DNA from: Thermoplasmata archaeon | GTDB taxonomy: Archaea; Thermoplasmatota; Thermoplasmata; Lutacidiplasmatales; UBA184 | Assembly: GCA_022750355.1 (NCBI GenBank) | Contig: JAKIVW010000003.1 | Location: forward strand, 1 to 40,546 | Reading direction: 5' to 3' | Length of the DNA: 40,546 nucleotides | Part shown: positions 8,970 to 17,326 of the stretch, piece by piece | How positions within the stretch are numbered: the first letter of the stretch is position 1 | How the letters are laid out: the number at the start of each line of letters is the position of its first letter | Translations under genes and position numbers: made by a program | Notes under the pieces: model-generated | What the model was told of the DNA's origin: nothing | Databases searched by the model: none | What the model saw: the letters and a program-made list of their open reading frames with translations, nothing else

Positions 8970-9758
8970 ATGTCGACCCGGGCCGTCGCGAACGACTTCG
9001 ACCAGATCTCTCCCGAGTACGATGCCACCCGCCTCCCGCTCGAGCCGGCAACGCTGGACGGGATCGTGCGGGCGCTCCGGGACCGCGGCGTTCAGCGGGT
9101 TTTGGAGGTCGGTGTGGGTACCGGTCGCATCGCTCGTCCCCTGGAGGAGCGCGGATTCGAGGTCACGGGGCTCGACGGATCGCTGGGAATGATGGCCCAC
9201 GCCCGGGGGAAAGGGGTGCGTCGGTTGGTCCGGGGGAGCGCGTATCGACTCCCGTTCCGCGATCAAGCGTTCGATGCAACGTTGTTCGTTCACGTGCTGC
9301 ACACGCTCGACGACCCGCCGAGTGCGCTCTCCGAAGCGGATCGTGTCGGTCGGGAGGGCGCGTTTGCGCTCGTTCACCCGGGGACCGGATCGGACCCGGC
9401 GCCCCGGGGGGGAGAACGGGAGGAGGGCCGACGTGCATTCTACCGGGCGCTCGCTCGGGAGGGGTTCCCGCCTCCCGACCGACAGGGGGGGCCGGGGGTT
9501 CGCGAGCGACTCATTCTGAACATCATCCCGCCCAACGACGTGATCACGCTCTCCGACCGCGAGGTGACCGAACCGTTGTCCCAAGCGCTCGGGATGTTCG
9601 AGCGGAGGGCCAATCGGCATACCTTGAACGTCCCCCCCGCCACGCTGGAGCGTGCAGTGGCTTCCGCTCGGGTGGAACTGGGCGATCGGGCCGTCACCTT
9701 CCGTCGCATCGAAGCGCTGGCGAGGTGGAGCCGACACTCTCGAACCGGACGCGGGTAA
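8970..9758 (+). CDS. SAM-dependent class I methyltransferase (Methyltransf_11-like)
   Basis: 262 residues. Motif I VLEVGVGTGRIA lies near residue 44, the acidic motif II strand is VTGLDGS, and a motif III-like LPFRDQAFDATLFVHVLHTL block follows. The second half is probably the substrate-binding cap. The start at ATG 8970 gives the short FDQISPEYDATR lead typical of this family. It ends 12 bases before the converging aconitase gene. No substrate can be inferred, and no operon partner lies downstream. Confidence 0.85.
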   Translation: MSTRAVANDFDQISPEYDATRLPLEPATLDGIVRALRDRGVQRVLEVGVGTGRIARPLEERGFEVTGLDGSLGMMAHARGKGVRRLVRGSAYRLPFRDQAFDATLFVHVLHTLDDPPSALSEADRVGREGAFALVHPGTGSDPAPRGGEREEGRRAFYRALAREGFPPPDRQGGPGVRERLILNIIPPNDVITLSDREVTEPLSQALGMFERRANRHTLNVPPATLERAVASARVELGDRAVTFRRIEALARWSRHSRTGRG

Positions 9759-9770
9759 CTGGGTCGGCCG

Positions 9771-12373
9771 TTAGCGCGCGAAGCGGTGTTCCATCACGTA
9801 CGGGAGTACGCCCCCCGCCCGATAGTAGGCGAGCTCGGTCGCGCTCTTCAGACGGCACTCCACTCGGAACGATCGAGGAGGAGCGTCTTCGGACCGCGCT
9901 CTCACGTCGAGCATCACCCCGGGCCCGAGGAGCGAATCGCTGGGGAGGGTGATGTCGAACGTCTCGCGCCCGGTGAGGCCGAGGGAGGTCCAGCTCTCAC
10001 CGGGTCGGTACGTGAGCGGCAACACCCCCATCTCGATCAAGTTGATCCGGTGGATCCGTTCGAAGCTCTCAGCGATGACGGCGCCGACCCCGAGCAGGCG
10101 GGGTCCCTTGGCGGCCCAGTCGCGCGAACTTCCCTGCCCGTAGCTTTTGCCCGCGAACACGAGGAGGGGAACCCCCTCCGAGCCGTACTTCTGAGCGGCA
10201 TCGAACACGGTCATCGTCTCTCCCTCGGGGAGGTGTCGCGTGTAGCCGCCCTCCTTCGGGCGAACGAGGTCGTTCTTCAGGCGCACGTTCGCGAACGTCC
10301 CCCGAACGAGGACCTCGTGGTGACCGCGGCGGGCCCCGTACGTGTTGAACTCGGACGGAGGCACCCCGTGGGCTCGTAGGTAGGCGCCCGCGGGAGAGGT
10401 TTCCGCGATCTCCCCCGCGGGTGAAATGTGGTCGGTCGTGACGCGGTCCCCCACCACGACGAGGGGCCGGGCGCCTCGAACGAAGATCCCGTCGGTCGCC
10501 AACCAGGGCGGTGGAAGGTGCAGGTAGGGTGCCTCGGCGAGGTAGGTCGAATCCGGAGACCAGGCGTAGTTCGGCCCGTGCGGAGGGTTGAGGGACTCCC
10601 AGTGGGCGTCCCCGACCTCGATGGCGCGGTACTCCTTGTGAAACATTGCCGGCTCAATGTTCGCTTCCACCACACGCCGCACTTCTTCGGGGGGGGGCCA
10701 CAGGTCCCGGAGGAAGACCGGGGTCCCGTCGGTCGAATGCCCGAGCGGGTCGGTCGTCAGGTTCAGGTCCATTCGCCCGGCCAGGGCGTAGGCGACGACG
10801 AGCATCGGGGAGGCGAGGTAGTTCGCGCGCACGAGATTCTGGATCCGGGCCTCGAAGTTCCGATTTCCGCTCAGGATCGCCGCGACGTACAGGTCCTGGG
10901 CCACGACTTGTTGGGCGACCGCGGGCGGGAGTGGGCCGGAGTTGCCGATACAGGTCGTGCACCCGTACCCGACGAGGGAGAATCCCAGGCCGGCGAGGGG
11001 GGCCATGAGGCCGGCTTTCTCGAGATAATCCGTGACGACCTTCGACCCGGGAGCGAGGGAGGTCTTGACGTGGGGGGGGACCTTGAGTCCGAGCGAGAGC
11101 GCTTTCCGGGCGATCAGTCCCGCGCCGACCATCACGTACGGGTTGGAGGTGTTGGTGCAGCTGGTGATCGCCGCGATCACCACGGAGCCGTCCGACACCG
11201 GAGGCTCGACCGGGGGAGCCGTGGCCGCGTCCGCGGCAACCGGTCGCCCCTTCCGGTAGGCGGCCAGCGCTTCTCCGAAGGAACGCGCCGCCTCCGCGAC
11301 GGCGACGCTCTCCTCAGGGTTCCGAGGTCCCGAGATCGTAGGGACCACGGTCCCGATGTCGATACGGACCACGTCATCGTAGTCGATGGACCCGGGAGTG
11401 GGGGATCCCCAAAGCCCGGTCGCGCGCGCGTACGCGTCCACGCGTCGGACGATGGCCGGATCTCGCCCCGTGAAGGTGAGGTACGCGATCGTCGCCTCGT
11501 CGATCGGAAAGTAGGCGGCCGTCGCACCATACTCGGGGCACATATTCGAGATCGTCGCCCGATCCGCCACCCCCAGGTGCGTGACACCGGGCCCGAAGAA
11601 TTCGACGAACCTGTCGACCACCCCCTTCTCTCGGAGCCGCCGCGTGACCGTGAGGACCAAGTCGGTGGCGGTCGCGCCGGCGGGCAGGCTGCCCACGAGT
11701 TCGACTCCGATCACCACCGGGCGCGGAAGGAAGTACGGTCGGTCCCGATGAGCGTGTCCGGGAACGCGACCGCCGTCCCATTCACCTCCCGTCGGACGAC
11801 CACCTGGGAGAGGTGTTCGAGATTGACCTGGTGGCAGATCCCGTTCCCCGGGGGGACGATCCGGTAGTTCGAATACGCCTCCTTCGCCCATCGCAGGAAT
11901 CGGTACCGCTCGTGGTTCCGTTCATACTCGCGATCGAGGTTGATGAGGAGCGATTTCGGAGACCCGAAACTGTCCACTTGCACGGAGTGATCGACGATCA
12001 GGTCGACCGGTACCGTCGGGTTGACGCGCTCCGGTGCGATGCCACGGGCGACCGCCGCGCTCCGGAGCGTGGCGAGGTCCACGATGACGGGGACTCCGGT
12101 GAAATCCTGCAGAAGCACCCGTTCGGGATAGTACGCGAATTCGACCCGATCGGCGAGCGGACCCCCGTTCGCGAGGGCCCGGATCTCTGGGAGATCGGTA
12201 TGGCTCGGGTCGAAGTGGCGTACGATGTTCTCGAGCAGGACCCGAACCGTCCGCGGACGACGCGCGAGCCGGACCGGTTCCACCCCTTCGAGCCGGTCGA
12301 CTCGAAAAACGGTCGCGCGTTCGCCGCCGAGATCGACGATCTCGGTGACGTGCAGGGGATCGGAGAGACTCAT
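9771..12373 (-). pseudogene. acnA: Aconitate hydratase (AcnA/IRP1 type), broken by an internal deletion
   Basis: From ATG 12373 the frame reads well to the FPDTLIGTD segment (about 11733), then stops at 11711. The rest of aconitase continues in another frame from PYFLPRPVVIGVEL to 9771. In AcnA proteins these two segments are separated by about 30 residues containing SHT and a glycine-rich GWGVGG stretch. That block is missing, and the loss also shifts the frame. S and H of DSHT line the active site in aconitases. The iron-sulfur ligands are intact (SCTNTSNP and GCTTCIGNSG), as is the C-terminal swivel domain. With the block restored the length would be near 897, normal for AcnA. The gene starts five bases after thiQ, in the riboswitch-led operon. 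It is either a decayed gene or an assembly deletion. Confidence 0.85.
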
Positions 12374-12378
12374 GTGGG

Positions 12379-13392
12379 CTAGAGCACGCCACGGTTCTTG
12401 GCGTCTTTGGGCGGCCCGGGCGGACCAGGAGGCATCCGGATCGACCTTGACCACGTCGCTCGAAGGAGGTCACCCGGAGCCGGTGTCTCCCCGTCGTCCG
12501 GCCCCCGCACCTCGACCCGCGCCCCGTCGGAAGTGCGCAGGATCACGAGGCGTTCCCCGCCGGTGGTTCCGGCGGCGACGACCGTCAGGGCCGGGCCGTC
12601 GGGACCCACGGGGGAGAGTCGCACCTCCCGGGGGTCCACGGCCTCGGGACCCTGAGCGCCGACGAGGATGTTGTACCCGAGGAATCGAGCGGCACGTTCC
12701 GAGCCCGGATCGGCGAACAGCTGGATCGGCGGGGCCACGCGGTCCAAGTGTCCGTCAAACAACAGCCCGACCCGGTCCCCGAGGAACAACCCTTCCGGGC
12801 GGTCGTGGGTGACGTGGATCGCGGAAGCACCCGCGGCCCGCAGCGCCCTTCGAAAGTCGGCGCGCAACTCGGCCTTGAGCTCCGGATCGATGGAGGCGAA
12901 CGGTTCGTCCAGGAGCACCATGCGGGGCCGGGCCGCGAGGGTGCGGGCTAAGGCGACCCGTTGCCGCTCCCCGCCCGAGAGCTGATCCGGCGCGCGATCC
13001 TCGAAGCCCGAGAGCCCGAGAAGGGCGACCTGGCGTCCGACCTCCTCGTCCACGGACGAACGGGAACGTCGCTGGAGCAAGGGCGCGTACGCGATGTTCT
13101 CGTAGACGGTCCGATGAGGGAACAACGCAGCGTCCTGGAACATGAGTCCGATCCCCCGGCGGTGAGCGGGCACGCCGGTCACGTCCCGTCCCTCGAGGAA
13201 GATCCGCCCGAGGGTCGGGGCCTCGAGCCCTGCGAGGCACCGGAGGAGGGTCGACTTTCCGCTCCCGTTCGGCCCGAGCAGGACGAACAGCTCCCCCGGG
13301 CCGACTTCGAAGGTGACCCCTTCCAGGACGGGCGTCCGGCCCCACGCGGCCGATAGGCCCTCGACGCGGAGCATCGGCTCAGAGTTCAACAC
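12379..13392 (-). CDS. thiQ: Thiamine ABC transporter, ATP-binding protein
   Basis: 337 residues. Walker A GPNGSGKST is near residue 39, Q-loop FQDAALFP, signature LSGGERQR, Walker B VLLDEPFASID and switch VTHD are all in order. The C-terminal 100 residues look like a TOBE-type regulatory domain. It powers the ThiB/ThiP system at the inner face of the membrane. The start overlaps the thiP end by 14 bases; a second ATG at 13374 is equally possible. By sequence alone it could serve iron or spermidine uptake. The thiamine call rests on its partner ThiB and the TPP riboswitch upstream. Confidence 0.88.
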   Translation of the reverse strand: MLNSEPMLRVEGLSAAWGRTPVLEGVTFEVGPGELFVLLGPNGSGKSTLLRCLAGLEAPTLGRIFLEGRDVTGVPAHRRGIGLMFQDAALFPHRTVYENIAYAPLLQRRSRSSVDEEVGRQVALLGLSGFEDRAPDQLSGGERQRVALARTLAARPRMVLLDEPFASIDPELKAELRADFRRALRAAGASAIHVTHDRPEGLFLGDRVGLLFDGHLDRVAPPIQLFADPGSERAARFLGYNILVGAQGPEAVDPREVRLSPVGPDGPALTVVAAGTTGGERLVILRTSDGARVEVRGPDDGETPAPGDLLRATWSRSIRMPPGPPGPPKDAKNRGVL

Positions 13393-14998
13393 GTCGACCT
13401 CCGAGCGAGATCACCAGGAAGACGAGGAGGCTGAGCAGGAGGAGCAACCCGGCCGCCGCGTCCGCCGCCGGGAGCTGGCGCGCCCCGATGAGGCCGTACA
13501 ACGCGACCGGTAGGGTCGTGAAGCGAGGGGTCACCAGAAAGTAAGTGGCGGTGAATTCTCCGAGGCCCAACGCAAAAGCGAACAGACTCGCGGTGACGAG
13601 GCCGTCCCGGACGCGGGGCAGGTCCGCGTCGAGGAAGGCGGAGAATCGGCCCGCGCCCAAACTTTCCGCCGCTTCCCGACCGGCCGCGGAAAGCCCGGCG
13701 AGCGGGATCCCGAGACTTTGGAGCGCGAACGGGAGGGCGAGAACGGTCTGGCTGACGATCACGAGTGCCCACACCGAACCCTCGCCGCCCAGGAGCGGCC
13801 GCCAGAATGTCGCGAGGGAGAGCGCGAGCACCACCGGGGAGAGCAGCAGGGGTACGAACAGCAACAGACCCAGCCCCGAGCTTCGCCCGGGTTTGCGCAG
13901 GACCGCATACGCCGCGGGAACGGCGAGGACGACCGTGATCCCGGCGGCCGCCACCGCGAAGAGCAAGGTGTTCGCGATCGCGGACGGTATCCCGATCCCG
14001 AGGCGGTTCGATGTGGCCGGACCGAAAAGGGTCGTCCAGGCGCTGCCCGCACCACCCCCCCCGTCCGGAACGAGGGTTCGGAAGAGGACGGCTCCCAGGA
14101 GGATGGTGACCCCGGCCAGCACCGCGACCGTTTCGAATGCAAGGGCGGCGGTCGTTCCCGTCCAGACGAGGGGCCGCCCCGGCGGAGCTTTCCGACCCGA
14201 GGGCGCAGCGAGTCGACGGACCAGGTAGAGGTACCCCAACGTGGGCGCGAGGAACAGAACGACCATCACGAGCGCCAGTCCCCCGGCCTCAGAGGGAGCG
14301 AGGAGGATCTGGTCGAGCGACCAGATCCGCGCCTCGACCGTGTAGCACCGTTCGCCGCAGAGCAGCAACGGCGGCGCGAACGAGAGGGCGGAGAAGAGGA
14401 ACGTGAGCAACCCTCCCGCGGCCGCACCGATCCAGGTCGGCCGCCCCCACGCGTCCCGGTAGGCTCGCGCGGGGGAGCCCCCCAGTGTCACCACGGTCTC
14501 CTCGAGGTCGGACGACGCCGTCTCACAGCCGGCAGCGGTGAGGATCACGACCAAGGGGACGTTGAAGATCAGATTCGCGGCCACGATGCCGGGGATCCCG
14601 TGGCCCAAAAATTGGAGCCACGGGGCAGGGGTGGTGAGGAGCCCGCCGGCCCCGAACAGATCCTCGATCCCCAGCACTACGATCAGGCTCGGCAGCAGGA
14701 ACGGAACGAGGAGGAGGGAGCGGACCAGGTCGCGCCCCGGCCAGCGGTACCGGCCTAGGAAGACCCCGGCCGGATACCCGAAGGCCACGGCGAGGGCGGC
14801 CGACACCCCGCCCTGAAGAAGCGAGTTCGTGACCGCTCGTTGATTGAGCGGAAGGGCGAGCAGGCTCCCCAGACCACCGAGACCGCCCACGGCCGAGATC
14901 GAACTCGCGAAGAGCAGTCCCACCGGGATCAGTGCGAACAACACGACGAACGCCGCGATGGGGGCGACCATCGCCAGCTCGGTCAGCGAGCGCTTCAT
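13379..14998 (-). CDS. thiP: Thiamine ABC transporter, permease (two fused halves)
   Basis: 539 residues from ATG 14998, which overlaps the thiB stop by four bases (ATGA). About twelve hydrophobic helices fall in two repeated halves, each with an EAA-type cytoplasmic loop (EETVVTLGGSPARAYRDAWGR in the first, REAAESLGAGRFSAFLDADLP in the second). This double-length layout matches ThiP and FbpB rather than single-length permeases. It forms the membrane channel for thiamine taken up by ThiB. A longer in-frame start exists at 15163 but lies inside thiB and was rejected. Confidence 0.88.
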   Translation of the reverse strand: MKRSLTELAMVAPIAAFVVLFALIPVGLLFASSISAVGGLGGLGSLLALPLNQRAVTNSLLQGGVSAALAVAFGYPAGVFLGRYRWPGRDLVRSLLLVPFLLPSLIVVLGIEDLFGAGGLLTTPAPWLQFLGHGIPGIVAANLIFNVPLVVILTAAGCETASSDLEETVVTLGGSPARAYRDAWGRPTWIGAAAGGLLTFLFSALSFAPPLLLCGERCYTVEARIWSLDQILLAPSEAGGLALVMVVLFLAPTLGYLYLVRRLAAPSGRKAPPGRPLVWTGTTAALAFETVAVLAGVTILLGAVLFRTLVPDGGGGAGSAWTTLFGPATSNRLGIGIPSAIANTLLFAVAAAGITVVLAVPAAYAVLRKPGRSSGLGLLLFVPLLLSPVVLALSLATFWRPLLGGEGSVWALVIVSQTVLALPFALQSLGIPLAGLSAAGREAAESLGAGRFSAFLDADLPRVRDGLVTASLFAFALGLGEFTATYFLVTPRFTTLPVALYGLIGARQLPAADAAAGLLLLLSLLVFLVISLGGRRVEL

Positions 14999-16158
14999 CC
15001 CGACCCGGTCGCGAGGGTGAGCCATTGGTCGACCCAACTCGTCAGGTTCGTGGCGACCTGGGAGGGAGTCGTATCGGCGTTGAGGGGGGTGATGGTCGAC
15101 GGGTCCACGGCGGCCGCGTACACCGAGGGCAGTCCGACCGTCTCGTTCGCGGGATATTCCCATTCATTGAGCGGGATGAGGTTCTGTACCGTGCCTCCCA
15201 GGAACCAATCCTCGAACTGCTCGTCGAGGGAGAGGTGGTGGGACCCGGCGACAATCCCGACCCCGTAGATCGTCCTCCAGCCGTACGCGGTACCGTTCCA
15301 CCAGGAAACGGTAGAGTTGTACTGGCCCGCCTGGCCGTTCGCCGCGGCGTAGGCCGGGTCGGTGGTGTACGACACGACCAGCTGGGGGTTGTCGGTCGGG
15401 CTCGTGAACTCCCCGAACGCCGTACCCCAGTCCGGCGCCGGTGGCCAGGCCTGCATCTCCGGAAGGACGGTGGCCCAGAAACTCTGCCAATCCTGGTGGA
15501 GCACGTGCTCGTAGTACTCGATCTCCCAGACCAGGAACTCCTCCCCCGTGATGTCGACGGACGGGTCCTCGACGAGCAGTTGACGGGCCCAGCTCGCATT
15601 CTGCACGAACTCAGGGAACGTCGCGTGGTCCACGGCCCCCTGGGTCTGCGCGGAAAAGCTCGAGTTGTAGTCGATCCCCAAGTACCCCCACTCGTACGGA
15701 ACGACCGCATCGTCGGGAGACAGTTCGGAGACGAGAGTCGGGGATACGTTCGCGAGCTCCGGGGGGGCATAGGGGATGAGCAAGTGGTGGGCGTCGGCCT
15801 CCGGGGCGGTGAGCTCGTCGAGCCCGATCACCAGGTCGGCGCCCGGAGCGTTCTGCTGGGCGAGCAGGGTGCTCGCGAGCGTGCCGGCCGGACACTCGAC
15901 GTCGATGTGGACGTCGTGGGCCGTCTCGAAGGCCCCGAAGACGGTCGACCAATTCGTCGCCCCGCAATCGGTCCCGCCGAAGAGGCTCGCATACGTGTAG
16001 ATCACCAGTGTAGCGGTCTGCTGGCTCGCGAGCGTGTAGAGTCCAAGGCCGGCGACGAGCACGACGACGACGGAGAGGACCGCGACGAGCACTCGTCGCG
16101 AGCGGCCGGGACCCCGAAGTCGGCGGGGCGCGACCGTGCCGACCGATCCCCCGCTCAT
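14995..16158 (-). CDS. thiB: Thiamine ABC transporter, substrate-binding protein
   Basis: 387 residues. A basic N-terminus and one hydrophobic segment (24-44) anchor it outside the membrane; there is no lipobox cysteine. The mature part follows ThiB/TbpA closely in pattern: LVIYTYASLF, ADLVIGLDE, VPYEWGYLGIDYNSS, LVVSYTTDPAY and LIPLNEWEYPAN. It would capture thiamine or its phosphates and deliver them to ThiP. It is the first gene of the operon, 45 bases after the TPP aptamer. Its Shine-Dalgarno-like GGAGG lies inside a hairpin at 16161-16179. Confidence 0.9.
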   Translation of the reverse strand: MSGGSVGTVAPRRLRGPGRSRRVLVAVLSVVVVLVAGLGLYTLASQQTATLVIYTYASLFGGTDCGATNWSTVFGAFETAHDVHIDVECPAGTLASTLLAQQNAPGADLVIGLDELTAPEADAHHLLIPYAPPELANVSPTLVSELSPDDAVVPYEWGYLGIDYNSSFSAQTQGAVDHATFPEFVQNASWARQLLVEDPSVDITGEEFLVWEIEYYEHVLHQDWQSFWATVLPEMQAWPPAPDWGTAFGEFTSPTDNPQLVVSYTTDPAYAAANGQAGQYNSTVSWWNGTAYGWRTIYGVGIVAGSHHLSLDEQFEDWFLGGTVQNLIPLNEWEYPANETVGLPSVYAAAVDPSTITPLNADTTPSQVATNLTSWVDQWLTLATGSG

Positions 16159-16160
16159 CC

Positions 16161-16179
16161 CTCCGCAGGACCGGCGGAG
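16161..16179 (-). promoter_or_regulatory. Hairpin covering the thiB ribosome binding site
   Basis: In the transcript CTCCGC pairs with GCGGAG around a 7-base loop, two bases before the thiB ATG. The 3' arm contains the GGAGG that would bind 16S rRNA. The hairpin is a natural expression platform for translational control by the aptamer just upstream. Confidence 0.6.
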
Positions 16180-16202
16180 AGTGGCCTCAGTTGCCTCATC
16201 GC

Positions 16203-16290
16203 GTTCCCTTCGCGGGCATTATCCCGTGCAGGTTCCTGGGGTCGACGAGGTCGCCCTCGTCCTCTCAGCCGGTACCAGCTCCCCCTGCGG
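16203..16290 (-). ncRNA. TPP riboswitch (THI element)
   Basis: On the minus strand the conserved pieces appear in order: GGCTGAGAGG (16261-16270), a variable P3 stem (about 16241-16260), GGAACCTG (16229-16236), GGGATAATGCCC (16214-16225) and GAAGGGAA (16204-16211). These are the invariant CUGAGA and pyrophosphate-sensor segments of the TPP aptamer. It lies between the promoter at about 16340 and thiB, so thiamine pyrophosphate would turn down the transporter operon. TPP riboswitches in archaea are known mainly from Thermoplasmatota. Confidence 0.92.
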
Positions 16291-16338
16291 CCGAGCCACT
16301 TCCGCTGGACACTTAACGATTCTTGAGTCCGCCGTTCT

Positions 16339-16346
16339 CTTATACA
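16339..16346. promoter_or_regulatory. TATA box shared by divergent thiB and pdxS promoters
   Basis: CTTATACA on the plus strand sits about 37 bases before the pdxS ATG, predicting a start near 16367 and a 12-base leader with AGGAAG. On the minus strand the same bases read TGTATAAG, placing a leftward start near 16316, just ahead of the aptamer. No other A/T-rich box is seen between the two genes at a fitting distance. Confidence 0.55.
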
Positions 16347-16378
16347 CCGCCGCACACTAACGCCGACAGGAAGATTCC

Positions 16379-17320
16379 ATGGCAGACCCCATCCACAAGC
16401 TCCGGTTCGGGACGGAGCTGGTCAAGCGTGGGTTCGCCCGGATGCAACAGGGCGGCGTCATCATGGATGTGACGACGGCCGACCAAGCGTCCATCGCCGA
16501 AGAGGCCGGAGCGGTCGCGGTCATGGCGCTCGAGCGCGTGCCCGCCGACATCCGTGCCGCCGGCGGGGTGGCCCGGATGGCCGACCCGGTGAAGATTCGC
16601 GAGATCGAGGACCGGGTATCGATCCCGGTGATGGCCAAGTGTCGGATCGGTCACACCTCGGAGGCACGGATCTTGGAGGCGCTGGGGGTGGACATGATCG
16701 ACGAGTCGGAGGTCCTCACGCCCGCCGACCCGTTCTACCACGTGGAAAAGAAGGGGTTCAAGGTGCCCTTCGTGTGCGGGGCCCGCAACCTGGGCGAGGC
16801 GCTCCGACGCATCGACGAGGGGGCCGCGATGATTCGGACCAAGGGAGAGGCGGGGACCGGCAACGTGGTCGAGGCGATCCGCCACATCCGACAGATCCGA
16901 AACGAGGTCGACGAGCTCGTCGCGATGCCGAAGAAGGATGTTCCGATCTGGGCCAAGCGGGAGCGCGTGACCGAGGCCGTCTGCGGGGAGGTTCGTTCCC
17001 TTCGCCGGCTACCGGTCGTCAATTTCGCGGCCGGAGGGATCGCGACCCCGGCCGATGCGGCCCTCTGCCGCTTGCTCGGCGTGGACGGGATCTTTGTCGG
17101 AAGTGGGATCTTCAAGGCCGAACACCCGATGAAGGTCGCCCGCGCCATCGTGGAGGCGTCCCTCCACTTCGACGACCCGGAGGTTCTCGTTCGGGTCTCC
17201 TCGGGCCTCGGGGAGCCGATGAAAGGGATCGACCTGGCCGGGCTCCCCCCCGACGCCCTATTCCAAGGGCGGGAATCCTCGCCGCTGGGAAACTCCCGCG
17301 CCGGCTCGACCGGGGCCTAG
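16379..17320 (+). CDS. pdxS: Pyridoxal 5'-phosphate synthase lyase subunit PdxS
   Basis: 313 residues. PdxS forms PLP from ribose 5-phosphate, glyceraldehyde 3-phosphate and ammonia supplied by the glutaminase PdxT. The TIM barrel is complete: GGVIMDVTTADQA, the lysine in VMAKCRIGH that binds the sugar, the second catalytic lysine in IRTKGEAGTGN, and the phosphate loop NFAAGGIATPADAA/GVDGIFVGSGIF. The C-terminal tail is some 20 residues longer than average. PdxT is not in the window. The start at ATG 16379 is preceded by AGGAAG. It is followed six bases later by a glycosyltransferase, so the two are probably cotranscribed. Confidence 0.96.
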   Translation: MADPIHKLRFGTELVKRGFARMQQGGVIMDVTTADQASIAEEAGAVAVMALERVPADIRAAGGVARMADPVKIREIEDRVSIPVMAKCRIGHTSEARILEALGVDMIDESEVLTPADPFYHVEKKGFKVPFVCGARNLGEALRRIDEGAAMIRTKGEAGTGNVVEAIRHIRQIRNEVDELVAMPKKDVPIWAKRERVTEAVCGEVRSLRRLPVVNFAAGGIATPADAALCRLLGVDGIFVGSGIFKAEHPMKVARAIVEASLHFDDPEVLVRVSSGLGEPMKGIDLAGLPPDALFQGRESSPLGNSRAGSTGA

Positions 17321-17326
17321 CCGGCC

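Noticed and set aside
12379..16158. Iron(III) transporter (FbpABC) as the identity of the ABC operon
   Set aside because: The three-gene layout fits both, but the binding protein follows the ThiB pattern and a TPP riboswitch heads the operon.
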